Shown one piece after another: positions 1 to 12,920 of a stretch of 64,000 nt of DNA. The position numbers and the translations under genes are program-made. Under the pieces are notes generated by a model, which saw only the letters and a program-made list of their open reading frames with translations, did not search any database and was not told the origin of the DNA. Positions within the stretch are counted from its first letter, which is position 1. Each line of letters begins with the position of its first letter. Source of the stretch: Diogma glabrata (lineage: Eukaryota; Arthropoda; Insecta; Diptera; Cylindrotomidae); assembly GCA_963693315.1 (NCBI GenBank), contig OY856188.1, forward strand, positions 266,905,114 through 266,969,113. Direction: 5' to 3'.

Positions 1-449
1 AACAAAGTTTGTTTTTAAATATGAACTTAATTTTCATATAATTTATAAAGAAATTAAAATAAATATATATTTATTTATGCGGACTAAGGCAAAAATATTT
101 ATTTATTTAAAATTGACCGACACTCAATAATGAATTGAATACATAATGAATAATGAATAATGTACATAATGAATTGATTGTTTATTAGTCAATTGATCAA
201 ATTATTAAAATAATATCCAATTTTTGAGGGACGTAAATTGAGAAATAATTGGAGAAATTTATTGTAACCAGTAATATAAATACCGTAAATATTAAGTTAA
301 CAAGTTTGTTTTAAACTCTAACTGAAAAGAAGTCTGCCCGATAGGGTATCGTCTAAAGGTTATGCATCGGATTCCTAGCACCGACGTCATAGACTTAGAT
401 TCAACGGGATCATGTGAACCATTATAGAAAATTTCCAGTTTGGCTTTAA
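1..449. other. AT-rich intergenic sequence
   Basis: No gene is recognised. The sequence is strongly AT-rich with short simple runs such as repeated taatgaat motifs near 130-170. The short open frames here are low-complexity and look like chance. Confidence 0.6.
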
Positions 450-760
450 AACAAATGCGCATGTTCCTTTCTCGAATAATAAGGCAAATACTGCTTCCCA
501 ATTTGAATAAATTTCTTTTTTATTATGATTATATTTTATTTTTTTCTTATTATAAAATTTATTGTTTTTCATTGTAGGTTATTTCTATTTGTTTTATTTT
601 TTTATCAATGAATTTTAAAGTATTTCAATTTTTAAATTAATTCATGTTACAAAGTTGAAAGAATAAAACGTTGTATTGGGTTCGTATTTAATGAATTTTA
701 TTCTCTCGCAATTTCGAAATTTTGTAAACTTTTGCTCGAAAAATAAAATACATCATTAAA
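450..760 (+). repeat. Left arm of long diverged inverted repeat
   Basis: This stretch resembles the reverse complement of about 2585-3010. Shared blocks, in the same order, include tttcattgtaggtt, tatcaatgaattttaaa and taatgaattttattctctcg. The arms are diverged, with several indels, and enclose about 1.8 kb. It could be an old inverted duplication or the terminal repeats of an unrecognised element. The match was made by eye, so the arm ends are approximate. Confidence 0.65.
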
Positions 761-904
761 ACTAACCCAATAAAATACTAATATGTGTCAAATGTTTCAA
801 GATAAAAATATTTTCCATTATTTATTTGTGAGAAAAATTGATTAACAAAATGTATGAAACTGATACCTTTAACAAATTTAACGATTTTTTAAAACTTATT
901 ATAA

Positions 905-1210
905 CAAAATTGATTATTCCTTAAAACAGATTCTGAGCTTTTGACAATGCGAATAAAAGACTGTGATTGTACTAAAAGGCATTTTTCTCCTGTTCCCTGT
1001 TTTCCTAATTTTTATTGATAAGCAGAAGTCCTTCATTGGAAAAGGAAAATTGCCGGCTATGGTTTGCTTAGTACGCTTCATAAAATCTATTACCATTCGC
1101 CATTTGTTACCCAAATCATTACCTGAGCGATTTGTTATCTGAAGCACAGACGAATGCCAAGGACTAACACTTTGCGAACTGAAAAAATAAGAAACAGTGG
1201 AATGCTTAGG
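905..1210 (-). pseudogene. Ty3/gypsy-type reverse transcriptase fragment
   Basis: On the minus strand, frame 1147-914 contains KWRMVIDF followed by a TIAGNFPFP stretch. This matches the N-terminal fingers of gypsy-type RT, where a KWR-V-D-R-LN motif precedes a proline-rich segment. The sequence just upstream on the same strand reads like the usual SP-SS-V segment in another frame, so a frameshift is likely. The catalytic palm with YVDD is not present. The scrap lies between the inverted arms at 450-760 and 2585-3010. Assignment to RT rests on this one motif block; the clade is not resolved. Confidence 0.5.
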
Positions 1211-2584
1211 AGCAGACTGGATTTTTTTTTTGTATATACAGACTGATGTTGCTTTTACTTAAGATTTGGAACTTTTTTTAAAATTTTTATATTTATCGTA
1301 GTCAGTTTTCATCATGAATTGACTTTTCTTTAATCGAAATCACCGTAACTTAGGCCTACTTAAGTTTTATTTTCATAGATTTGCACCATATACCTGCCAG
1401 TTTGTCCTCTACATTCTCTTAAAGACCGTCAGTTAATGTGACTAAGGCAATTTTGATTTAGCACACTTTACTCTTTTTGGCCGCTTACGTATTGGATACT
1501 ACGTGGTATGTGTTGTCAAAAGAACTTTCAATTTGAAAGAGTTATGGACTTGTGAACATGCGTAACCCCAAAGTAATCTATACAACTCGGAATTGAATAA
1601 TTCATAAATAATTCAAGAGCACAAAACCGTTTTCGACGACGGTGTTAGATCTATAAAGAAATGTGTTAAACATTTAGGTATATAAATCGGCGCCACACAA
1701 GCTTTGCCAAACTGTAACTAAAGTTAACTGAACACTGCGTATGAAATGATTTTTAGTACTATTAGCCAGATGTTTGGTATACGAGACTTTATTCTGTCTT
1801 CTTCCAATACTTTTTCCGGGTAAAGTGCTTAACTCAAGAGCTTTCTCACACTCTAAGGTCTGGTACATTGATAGTCGATTTGTTAAAGTAATTACAATAG
1901 ACCCGATCAATCAAAATACCATTATAGTATGTTGATACTGGCGTTGCAGGTCGAGGTCACCAATTATCAAAATTTGCACGTCAATAAACTGTTAATTTTT
2001 CCACTTCTTTTCACTCAATTGCAAAACATCGATTCTGTTGATTACCAACCTTAGCTCTGATGTAAATGCTTTTACTGAGAACAAGCTATTCAAAAATCCA
2101 TTCTTCCCTTAAAATAAACCGCAGAAATTGTTTACCCGACAATTTAATAGAGAGAACTAAATCTGATTAAACGCTATACCTTCCGTAACATTCTTATTTC
2201 AAAGTGTGATACAGCGTACACAAAACTGTCAAACCGATGATAAATGTACCTGAAATAATCACCTCAAATCTAATTGCAAATCTCCAAAACTGTTTTGCTT
2301 GACTCTCTCATGTAGAAAGCATTCAGTATCAAAACTCTAAAACTTCTAACTTTTAGTCTCCAACTTAGCATTAGGCAAATCGAAAGACAAACTAAACTAA
2401 TTGGCATTTCGATAGACTGTTAAACGGTTGCCACTATCCTTAAGGCCATCCCATAAAAATGCTGTGACGACGCCATAACATAAATATTAAAATTGTGCAT
2501 TTATGATCTAGGTCAAGTAGTATGATCTAGTTTATGGTCTAGACCTTCAAAAAATATAAATGCTGAAATAATAGTAATTTATTG
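1211..2584. other. Unassigned spacer between inverted arms
   Basis: Base composition is less extreme than in the flanks, and several interrupted minus-strand frames (for example 1910-1674, 78 aa) could be further gypsy pol debris upstream of the RT scrap. I found no domain motif in them and assign no function. Confidence 0.4.
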
Positions 2585-3010
2585 TGTGTTTTATGCAATA
2601 TTTTATTCGAATAAGCAATGCAAAATTACGAGAGAATAAAATTCATTAAACACAAACCCAAAACAAAGATTTATCCTTCCAACAGAATAGCATGTATTAA
2701 TTTAAAGTGAATTATTTTAAAATTCATTGATAAAACAAGTCAAACGAATAAAGAAAAACCACAATTTTTTGTATAATTAATTCCAAACAATTAAATAAAT
2801 TTGATTCAATTTCGATACCTATTTAATAGTTCAATATTTTGAAAATGAAACAACCTACAATGAAAGACATAAAATTTTATACTAATGAGAAACCAAAAAA
2901 CAATCATAAAACAAATAATCTTTTTTACACTGGAAATTTGATTCAATTTAATGATAGTAGCCTTTGTCTTTTTCAGTATTCGGGAGAGAGACATGCGCAT
3001 TAGTATGAAT
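2585..3010 (-). repeat. Right arm of long diverged inverted repeat
   Basis: This is the partner of the arm at 450-760 in opposite orientation. An open frame of 87 aa on the minus strand (3069-2806) covers much of this arm, but the corresponding frame is not conserved in the left arm, so I do not call it a gene. Confidence 0.65.
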
Positions 3011-3255
3011 TTGTTGTTTTTTATATAATCAGCATATTGTTGATATTGTTGATTTTTTGTTAAATACAATCAAATTTTTATAAAATCATAAACATTTGTT
3101 TATTGTGTTCCGCTACATTCACGGAACAGAATAAAATTAACAGCTGTTTATTTTATTGTATCAAAACTAATAACGAACACAATTATGGTTGTAAAACAGA
3201 AATAGACCTATATTTATAGTTGTCGAAAGGATAAAAATAGTTAAATGGTTATGAT

Positions 3256-4948
3256 TCAGGAAACTTTTTTCTTGTGGAGTCTCATATCAAAATGGTACCA
3301 GACGAACATTTAGTCCTCACTGCCGCTAATGGATCTAATATTAAAAGTTTTGGTTTTAAATTGTTGTGTCTCGATCTAGCCCTCCGTCGTGAATTACGTC
3401 ATCCATTTGTCGTTGTGTCAATCAATAAACTTATAATAGTGGCCGACTTTCTTTCAAAATTCAGCATAGTTGTCGACCTCAAGCGTAAGCAATTGCTTGA
3501 TGAAATGGAAGGAAAATATTTTATCGAATGATAAAACGTTAACACCGAGACATTTTCCGATACATGGAACATATGTAGCCATTCCCCATTCATCTCAAAT
3601 ATGACGGCACAGTAAAACACAACGTGTTTCATCAAATAATCACTGAAGAATGTTTTCCTTTTTTTTAGACCACGTCGGCTGAAGTCTGAAAAGTACATCA
3701 TTGCCAAAATAAGTTTGATTAGATGTTTCAACTAGGATTAGTAAAGCCTTCTTCCTCATATGTATCGTCACCGCTCCATCTTGTAACCCAAAAGAGGGAG
3801 ATTAAGCCGACTTAATGCCGTAACGATACCAGATTGGTATCCTAATCCCCATGTTTAAGATTTTTCAATACACCTGTGTGGTCGCACAATCTTTTGAAAA
3901 TTGATTTAGTACATGCTTTTCACCAAATATTTGTAGCTGAAGAAGATGTACACAAAACTGCAATAACGGTTCCATTTGTTCTCTTCGAGTTTATTAGAAA
4001 AAAAAATTTATTTTCGTGTCCATTGACGATATTTTGGTGACCAGTAAAAATGCAGATGAACACCAAAAACAATTACGCCTTCTTTTCAAAAGGCTAACTG
4101 ATTGGTGTTCTTACCCTAAAATTGTACTCTAAAGCCATGACAGTTCTGCAAATGGCATAATGCCATCTAGACACAACGGTTTGTGGGTATTTTAAATTAG
4201 TTCCAGATAGATTTATACCAAAACTGGCAGAATTACTATAAGCATTAGTTCACACCAACCTCGCATCCCTCATAAATCAAGGCAAGAAAGCAAAATTTTC
4301 TTGGCGTGTTGAATGTAGTGCAGCTATTGATTTTGTCAAACCAGCACTGGAGCGTACAACACTTTTGCCACATTCTCAACAGAGCTCATTTTCCTGAATA
4401 GAAGCAGTACTACAACAGTTATAGATTAATGTTGGCAGTTATTACCATTTTTCTCTCGCAAGCTTTTGCTTTCTGTTTCGTTTACTGTCCACAAACTTCC
4501 GACCATTGCTATTACATTAAACACGGAACGTAGTCCCAGACAGGCTCCACATTTGGACTATCTGGCGCAGTTTACCACTGATATCAGGAAAAAGAACGTG
4601 GTGGCGAATACGCTTTCACGATCATATGAAGAAATAGCTCTTGGTATTACCGGGTATGGACATCTAACAACTCATTCAACTTTAGGAGTCCGATAAAGAA
4701 CTCCAGAACTTGTTGCTTGTTCAAAATACGAAAAAAAATTAGTTCAAACTGAAACCAATCTCTTTCGAGCACGCTCATAAGCCAATTTGGTGTGAGACTA
4801 CCTCGGAAAAAACCTTGTCGGTATATTCCCGACGAATTAAGACGTAATATTTTTAATAATTTATATTATTTTTCCCACCCAGGTGTTCGTTCTTCACAGA
4901 AGTTAATTTCTTCAATGCACCTTTGGCTATCTATGAATATTGACGTTT
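3256..4948 (+). pseudogene. Decayed Ty3/gypsy pol: PR-RT-RNase H-integrase zinc finger
   Basis: Fragments of one gypsy polyprotein follow in normal order but in shifting frames. At 3274-3530 is the C-terminal half of the retropepsin, with LTAANG, a C-LDLALRR segment and the ADFLSKF motif. At about 3640-3990 is the RT fingers and palm, with SSPLHLV, KIDLVHAFHQI and KTAITVPF. At about 4020-4130 is the end of the palm with a V-DDILV-like motif. RNase H follows: a FSW--CSAAIDFVK segment near 4300-4340 and its end near 4560-4650 with VVANTLSR. At 4800-4940 is the H2C2 integrase finger, including ELRRNIFNNLYYFSHPGV. The DTG protease site, gag, integrase core and LTRs are not seen. Many stops and frameshifts show it is dead. 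The element class is certain; the family name is not. Confidence 0.88.
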
Positions 4949-5019
4949 GATTTTGGTCTAAAACATGCAAACGATCTAAAACAGTGATCAGAGTTTTATT
5001 TTTTTACGGGCGCTCGCAC

Positions 5020-5935
5020 TTATTTTAAAAATAAAACCACCGGGTTTTATTTTTTATTTTTCGCCCTTGCTCTTAAGGGGGTGGAGGGTGGGGGATTAGG
5101 GTATGGGTTTAAAGACGAAAAAAAAGCAAATTTTTGAGATTTTTTTGCGGTGACATGAGTAACATAATTTTAATAAATTTAATTACATATTATTGTACAA
5201 CTTTTGAAGTATGTCAGAAAAAATTTTCAATGAAAAATATTGATAAATAAGCCGGTGACGTTGAATCTCCAGAGGCGCCTTGAAAAAAAGTGGTTTTGCG
5301 GTGAACATCATAACTCGTTACCGGATCATCTGAATCAACAAAATTGATATGCGTTTTGAAGGTGATGTATTTCTCGAGGTAATCAGGAAGTTTTTTTTCT
5401 ATTTTTTGCAGCACTTGGAAGTGAAAAACGCGATTTTAGCTCAAAAATCGCGGTTAATTTGTTATTAAAAAATAGAAAAAAAAATGAAAAAAAAAAAACT
5501 TCCTGATTACCTGTTGATTTATGTGAAAAAGTAATGTTCAATTTTTCAAAAGGATCGGTTCAGTAGATTTTGAGTTCTAATGTTCACGAACTTCAAAAAT
5601 GACGTTTTCGGGAAAATCAGGTATCACGACCGGTCGTTTGAAACACTGTAACTCCGTTAGTTTTACTCAGATTGACTTAAAATTTGTACACAATATTCTC
5701 GACATATTGTTCATTCAGAAAAAAAAATGCAAAAAAAATAATTTCAAAACCATACCATATCGTTTGAAACGCTGTATCTCCGTTAGTTTTACTCGGATTT
5801 GCTTAAAATTTGTACATAATATTCTCGACATTATGTTTCCTCAGAAAAAAAAAAATAAAAAAAAAATGCAAAAAAAATAATTTTAAAACCATGCCCCCCC
5901 CCCTCCCCTTGCCTTAAGATAAAATAAAAGAATAT
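5020..5935. repeat. Fold-back repeat region
   Basis: The edges are inverted: a cttaagggggtgg...atgggttt block near 5068-5110 pairs with an aaaccatg...cccttgccttaag block near 5885-5919. Inside, ggtaatcaggaagtttttttt (about 5378) is mirrored by aaaacttcctgattacc (about 5497-5513). No protein-coding sequence is evident. It resembles a non-autonomous fold-back element, but no target duplication is clear. Confidence 0.5.
5635..5886 (+). repeat. Two-copy tandem repeat, 126-bp period
   Basis: Units start at 5635 and 5761 with cgtttgaaac. Each continues through a ctccgttagttttactc block, a ttaaaatttgtaca block, an atattctcgaca block and an A-run. The copies differ by scattered substitutions. The open frame across both units is a consequence of the period being divisible by three. 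Confidence 0.85.
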
Positions 5936-6337
5936 TTAAAATATTTTTGTGAGCAAAATAAAAAATCATAAGAAAAGATTTTGTTGGGAGATAATTATTT
6001 GAAAGTTTTTTTATTTTTCCTTTCTTTGTTTGTTTTGATTAGAGCTTTTTAGAAAATAAGTGAGTTCGATATGACTAAAAAAAAACATCGTTTTCTGAAA
6101 AAAAAAAAAAAAAAAAAAAAAACAACAACAACAATTCTATAGAGTTGTTCATTTCCATCAGATAATGCAGTTACTTCAGTCAAATCTAACGTGGTTCATG
6201 TTTTTTGTCGGTTTTAATTTGATTAAAAAAAACTTGCATTCTCGTTTATGAATTAAAACGTGTATGAATAGATAGGATTAAAATATATCAGTAATTAATT
6301 AATTAATAAAAATAATAATCAAAAAAAATTAATTAAT

Positions 6338-6507
6338 AATTTTATAGTTATATTTTTATTGCAAATAAATTCGTTTAATAAATAATGTAGTGACAATAAA
6401 TAATTTTTTTAGCTTCATGCTTAATTATGAAGCTAAAAAAATTATTTATTGTCACTACATTATTTATTAAACGAATTTATTTGCAATAAAAATATAACTA
6501 TAAAATT
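6338..6507. repeat. Perfect inverted repeat, 81-bp arms, 8-nt loop
   Basis: Arms 6338-6418 and 6427-6507 are exact reverse complements over all 81 positions when compared base by base, separated by the loop gcttaatt. The next base pair outward does not match. The arms are AT-rich and contain no gene. Perfect identity in a region where other repeats are heavily diverged implies a very recent origin or an assembly or amplification fold-back. Confidence 0.95.
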
Positions 6508-8107
6508 TTCATTAACAACAAATTAAAAATAGTTTATTATTAAATTATGTAAAAACAATAAATTACAACAACATGAAATCATTATCTAAAATTATGACCC
6601 AATCAATCGTATAAATTTCTAAAATCTTTCTTATCAAACAACGACACAGGACGAAAATTACCAAAATAAAACAAAAAAAAACAAAAATATCTATAACGGA
6701 TAGTTAGAAAAAAAAACAGATTTTATTCCTCTTTTCTTTTGAGCGAAATAAAATAAAACAAAATAAAATCTACGCACAAACATTTATTTTTAGCATAAAA
6801 TTAAAATTTCCGAGGGTGATCGATAAGAAAATATAATTTTGCTCTTTGTGAGCGGCTTTTATTTTGCAAGACAAAAACTTTTTGAACGCAAAATAAAATA
6901 AAAATTAGCGAACTGAGCCTAAATCAACCGTCATACACAGACCGAATTTGGTAGGTTTGATATTCCAAGCGTTTACCCGTTTGACAAAATATTTGTTATC
7001 TTTTCCAAATTATTGTATAACCATGACAACAAATGATAACAACTATGTTAATTGGCTAATGAAATTTTGAATTTAAGGGTTGCTTTGATGAAAAATTCTA
7101 TTTTTCATAGAATTTAAACAAATACAAATGCTTTTTAATTTTTAGGACGTAACTATGACAACAAAATAAATAGTTAAAAAGTGACACTTTAAGATCGCAA
7201 ATCACAGTAATAAAGCAACACTTTAATATGTAGGCGAATAAAAAACGCTTTTTTCAATCTTTTTTTACTTTTAACAATTTCCTAAAGTTTCGGTTTTTTA
7301 TTTAAAAAATTTTCGTTGTTCATTTTTTTTGATGTTTATGAAAAGTTTCTTGAAATATTAAAATAAAATTAATAATGGCGTAACTGTCGTTTTTATTGTT
7401 TAGTTTACATCATTTAAAACTCACTAGTTAAAGTTTGGTTTTTTTTACACATTTCATATGCAACAACCTTGTTACTTTATGCAAAAGACGAATAATTAAA
7501 TTTATAATATGTGTAATGAAACTTTTGCGGTTCATTTTTTTTCTCTTCCTACATTAAAAAAGATTATTCTAAATCTAAAAGCTTTATCTAGATTTGCATT
7601 TTTAGAGAGTAAATATTACCGTTTTAGTTGTTCTAACATAACAAACAATAGAAGCAAAACAATAAAGTTTCATTTTAATTTGCAACTGTATTTTCTTAAG
7701 TATAATTATTGTTTGTTGAAGTTGTTTTGAAAATTTTAGTGGTTGTATAGCTAAGATAAAAACTAGAAAGACCTATACACGTTTCTACTTAAAAATAATT
7801 TATACATGTTTAAGACGATAATTTTTCGAATATTTTCTTGTTTAGTTTTTATTTAATTTTTTTTTTAATTATATGTCTGCAGTGAGATATGAAATTAATG
7901 TTAAATGAAAATATTATTTTATCTATGTAAGCTTTGTTATTTTACTGCCTTTCGTTTGCCAAATTTAATAAAATTTTACTATCTTAGATGTTAATGGTGG
8001 AATTCATGTTTATTGACTGCGTATTTAAACTAAAGAAATGACAATGATAAAGAAATTTCTTTATTTTGGGACAAATAAATGCTTATAGTTTGTTATTTTT
8101 CAAGGAA
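6508..8107. other. AT-rich intergenic sequence
   Basis: No gene is recognised. The motif gcaaaataaaataaa and close variants recur near 6735, 6760 and 6890. The short open frames are low-complexity. Confidence 0.55.
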
Positions 8108-8233
8108 AAAATATGAAGGGGATGAAATCTCACAGCTCCGAGATATCAAGACTTCGGTCGGGGGTAAGAACTTTGATATAGTTTTCGACAAAAAACTTTT
8201 ATGAGGACATTGTTTTTAATTTTTGGGCAGCGA
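8108..8233 (+). repeat. Dispersed repeat A, copy 1
   Basis: About 125 bp are closely similar to 48619-48743 on the same strand. Shared blocks include ctcacagctc, gatatcaagacttcggtc, gatatagttttcg, aaaaacttttatgaggacat and ttttgggcagcga. No coding capacity. Confidence 0.85.
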
Positions 8234-8335
8234 GTTTTTTAGCATTAAATGGACAACGAATTTTTTAGCATTAAATCGTGATATTAAATACCTACAACAT
8301 CGTCGCACTGTTTCTGATCTCGTTGTTTTTTATAT
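8231..8335 (+). mobile_element. Short LINE RT fragment with preceding tandem copy
   Basis: From about 8277 the sequence matches a piece of the jockey/CR1-group LINE at about 33425-33475. The encoded QHRRTVSDLVVFY corresponds to QYRRTVADLVVFY there. It is immediately preceded by a 26-bp tandem duplication containing ttttttagcattaaatgga. This is a small relic of the LINE family seen intact near 30.7-33.8 kb. Confidence 0.75.
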
Positions 8336-8476
8336 AAATATCCTCGTTTACATCATAACGATAATTGTAATAACAGTCGATGGACATTTTTATCATATAA
8401 TTAAACCATTTAATTAATTTTTTCATTCAAAAATTACTCTATCAAATATGCCGCATCTTCTTTAAAAGTATCATAT

Positions 8477-9250
8477 TACTTCGGTCTGAAAGACCTAAGT
8501 ATTGCATTCATGAGCCAAAATTGAAATTCTTCTTCCACTTTTTTTGGCATTTCTCGACGTTTTAGGACCTACTGATTCTAAAAAAGCAAAAAAAAAAATG
8601 AATGTCTGTCTGCCGTCCGGCCGTCACAACCTACGAATTCTAGAAAACCGCTCGACGGATTTCAAAAATTATTTTTTCTAAAAATAGGTATACTCAATGA
8701 AAAGAGCCGAAAGGACGATGTGTTCGATAACTGTACCGGAAGTGTGTCAAAAAATCGTTAAGTGTGTCAAAACAAGGAAATTTGCATCTTTTTTGCTTAA
8801 AAAACGTTCATTTTAAGTGATTACGAGTAGGAACATTAAATTTGGAGAAATCTTGATAGTCGGTATTGGTATGTGGGACCAAAATCTAGATTATTGCATT
8901 ATAAGTTTGTCAAAACAATGTTGTCAAGTGTGTCCAAAGAAAGATTTTTATTTATTTTTTTACCAAATTGTTTGGAAAAAAACAAAATTAGTTATTTGTA
9001 TGACGTGAAATTTTATTATTATTATTGAGAATGAGCGTTATAGCATTATAAGTTACTCAAAAAAATGTTGTCAAGTGTGTCAAGAGAAAGATTTTTATTT
9101 ATTTTTTTACCCAATTTTTTGGAAAAATAAAATTAATTATTTGTTCGACATGAGATTTTATTATTATTATTGAGAATTATAAGTTAGTCAAAAAAATAAT
9201 TTCAAGTGTGTCAAAAGAATGTTTTTCATTTATTTTTTCAGAATTTGTTA
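8477..9250 (+). repeat. Dispersed repeat B, copy 1, with internal tandem units
   Basis: It begins with a short hairpin around cttcggtctgaaagaccta and continues through tattgcattcatgagcc, ggcatttctcgacgtttt and cctacgaattctagaaaacc. Further copies lie at 22979-23150 (+) and 49485-50033 (-). From about 8897 there are three tandem units (starts near 8897, 9044 and 9175; spacing about 147 and 131 bp), each carrying caagtgtgtc and a ttatttattttttt run. No protein is recognised. Confidence 0.8.
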
Positions 9251-12200
9251 GATATAAAATAAGCTCCAATTTAGTAAAAAAAAAATAAGGTGTAGCGCCA
9301 TCTTTTCTTCAATTACAGCGTTGTTTTCTTATGTTACACCGTTAAAAATTATTTCAAAAAATTAACAGTGTACATTTTTAAAAACTTTGTTTTAATACCT
9401 ATTCAACGACATATCATTTATGAAAATCGATTGAGTAGTTTTTCTACAATCGCTCGTCAAAATGCACTCACGTCACAAAATAACAAAAAATTGAGGGGCA
9501 CCCTGTGAAGACCCCTGGTCGAAAAAAAAAATTCTAAGAGAACTTGTATTTTTTATTTATGAAAGACTATCTATAAACAAAAAAAAAATCAAAATTAAAA
9601 GGGGTCAAGTCAAAATGTTGTTGAATCTTCGTGAAATTGCTCATAGTATTGTAAACAGTGTGATTAGAATTAGCTTATATAATATATATTATCAACTTAA
9701 GTTGATATTTACAGTAATTAGTAAACGCGTATTCTTAAAACAATCCATTTATCTGTCACACCCTTTTTAATTTGTACGAGTATAATATCCATTATATCCA
9801 CTAATTTTATTAAACGCAACCATCGTGCCTTTTAAACAACAACTAAACTAAACAACCATTTTTAAAATCCTAAATCAATCCTACGAAAAGGTTAAACCTT
9901 TCTTTTTATTCCAAGGTGCGATAGACATAATAATTCAAAATGAATGAAAAACACTCAAAATTCCTATAAATATTTTTTTCTAGCATTGTCAGTCATATTT
10001 TTGAATTCAATGTCAAAAAAGGATCAAGAGTTTTTTTATTTTATTATTTTGATAAGTTTATAATCTTGATTAGAAACGAGAAAAATGATTAGGGTTAAAT
10101 TTTTTGGGGAAAAATGTGTTTTATTTCTATTTTTGTAAATATGATAATCAAACGAAAAGTGTGCACCTTTTAGATTATCTTAAAGGATTTCATTACAGCT
10201 TAGAAATTGAAATTAGAATTATAATAATCATAGTTCAGTTGTTATAATTGTTTTTGTTTAATGAAGATACTGCTTTGAATTTTGAATCAAAAATCAACTT
10301 TGTTTTAATAAATCGTTTTATTTTACGATATAACACATTTAAATAATGGTTACCTACAATGCTCGACTACAATGCTCTACAAATTGAAAATAACTTTTTT
10401 GAACTTATAGATTCAAACATATCAAATTAAACACCAAAAAATTTATTTTTAATTTTTATCTGATTTGATTTTCTTTTTCCTTTTAAGTAAAGTTATCAAC
10501 AATATATCAAAAAAAAATTTTTTAAATATTTAGTATTGTCCAATGAGAGCAATTATGTTCAAGTATTTAAACAGTTCTTTTAAATTAATTGTGTTGTGTT
10601 AAACAAAAAATAATGAATTTTTTACAGACTTTAAATGATCAAAATATATAAATCGATGAACAATAGAATAGAAAATGCCAACTAATCTTTAAATAAAATA
10701 TCTGAAAAATATTTGTGGTTGAGTTGGGAAAAAAAATTAATTATTTGTTTTATAATTATCTGTTTATTTTCTGTAAAGTTGCTAGCATGTTTTATGAAAT
10801 AAATAAAATTAACTGTAAATTTTTGTATATTCAAAAATGAAAAATGTCAACATAAATAAACTTTATCATTCACATAGTATTGATTTTTTTTTTCATTCAA
10901 ACGAACAAACTTTTCATTAAAAAAAATTCTAATGTAGTTAGTTCTATGATTTTTTAAAGTAATATTTATGCAAAATATCAAATGCACTTTACTGCAGGAT
11001 TTCAAAAAAATTAAAACTGTAACGAGAACTTGTTTTTAGTTATTATAAAAAAAGTTATTCAAAGAGTTCTGTCATTCAAATATTTATGAAAGAACTTGAA
11101 ATGCATAACTTAAGATAATTAAAAGTTTCTCGATTGTAGGAACGTACTCGTACAGTTATTGTATACACAAGTATTTCATATACTAAACAAAATGATTTTG
11201 TTCTTTCAAACCTATTGTTTGAATATGTAATACAATTTTTGCAGTGAAATAAGAACTCAACACAGAAAATGGTTGTTGTTGCCTATATAATTGTTCGTAC
11301 AATCTGGCACCTCAACGAAGTCATTACCATTCATTACGGGAATTACCATTCTTTATTCCCTTTTCATATTAACAATATTTTATATATTAATATTATGTAA
11401 ACTCAAATCATTTAATGTCAGAAATACAAAAAGGTATTTTCTGATTGACATCTTTTATTTATGCAAATCACAAAATATTGTTTATTTTATTTATATTTAT
11501 TGTATATTAATATCATCAAAAACAAAAATATTTATCTGGTGTTTATATAAAATTCTTTAAAATTATCGAAACGATAGGAAATGTCATACATATATATTTA
11601 AATTGATTGATTTTGAAATAACTTTGAGTTATAGTATTAACATTTTTATCTTCTTTCCTTTCAGTCTGTTCTTGAATATGATTCAATGAATTTGAGATTG
11701 AGATAAATTGAAAGCTTATTACGTCTACAAAAAAATATTTTTCAAAATAATTATAATAGTTTTTTTCTTCAATAAGGCAGAGGAGGTAGGGCTTGGTTCA
11801 TAGTCGTTTCCTAGAAGAATAGATTCCTAGAAAAATAACGATTTCTTTTGTTCTATTTGTTTACTCTACGAATATTTTTTTGCATGTATTTTATTTGTTG
11901 TGGCTGTATTATCTTGTTTTTCCATAATATTTTTATAACACATGTTTGATGACGATGACTTAAATAATTTTACCTTTGTTATAATGATGATTGAAAAAGA
12001 GTATAGTTTAAACTGCGGTTAAATAGAATTTTGTTTGACTATACTAGAAAATGGTAAACAGGAATACATTTAAAGTAGAATATCTCTACTGTTGGGTACT
12101 CCGACTTTCTCAAGAACGACTTGATCCTCTTACGTTAGCTTTAAGATCCAAAACACAACCATTCTAAAGTTATGTTACCGCCGATCGAGTTTTGTTGCAT

Positions 12201-12590
12201 GCCTTAATTCCTCGATGGACGCGAACGATATCACCTTAATAAGGGTCTGTTGCTTTTCCAGACCATTTATTAAATTTTTACCTAGTTTTCCTTCTTGTGA
12301 GTTGTAATTTCATTGATTACAACCAGAAATTAGCAAGAACAAAAACTTATTTTCGGTAATATGTCATAAACCAATAATATATGTCCAATAATACAGAAAA
12401 CCTTCCTTCACCCTTCTGCCATCTAAAAGTTTTCAGTATTCTTCAATACATTTTTGGTTCCTCAAAAAAGGATAAATGAATTTTTCGTTTTTTCAAAAGC
12501 TACATAAAAGTAACCGATCCGAAATTTCCGGTCAATAGAATAGGGTTCCTTGTTTTGTTTTTTCAAACTGCGGAACCATTTGCTCAGTAC
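9251..12590. other. AT-rich intergenic sequence
   Basis: No gene is recognised in about 3.3 kb. An 89-aa open frame at 11291-11560 is built of hydrophobic residues typical of translated AT-rich DNA and has no start context or homologue I recognise. A less AT-rich patch at about 12080-12280 has no long frame. Confidence 0.5.
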
Positions 12591-12616
12591 TACAAGCAGA
12601 TCCAACAAGCAGATCC

Positions 12617-12920
12617 AAAAACACTAATCCAATTTTTTGCATATGGCAATGTTCATTGTTTTTTTTATGTGGCGGCAATAAATTGGGCTTGAAGAATATC
12701 GGAGGTTTTGGTTTTGCTTACCCAGGGTCATACCCTCGATATTCAAAACCTAATTATTTAACGCCATATGCAAAAACTAATTAACCTTGACATATGCAAA
12801 AGTTTACTGTTACTACTGGTTTCAAAACCTCCGATATCATAACCCTACTGATTCACCCCATTTGCAATAAACAATTAACAAAAAAAAATTGGATATGCAA
12901 AAAATTGGATTAGTGTTTTT
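12617..12920. repeat. Nested fold-back repeat
   Basis: Outer arms 12617-12644 and 12893-12920 are perfect 28-bp reverse complements built on aaaacactaatccaattttt. Inner arms atatcggaggttttg (12696-12710) and its complement (12823-12837) are also perfect. The spacing suggests a non-autonomous fold-back element of about 300 bp. There is also a 14-bp tandem duplication (caagcagatccaa) just before the left arm. Confidence 0.8.

Noticed and set aside
11291..11560. 89-aa hydrophobic open frame
   Set aside because: Residue content is what AT-rich DNA gives by chance; no motif, no neighbouring exon.
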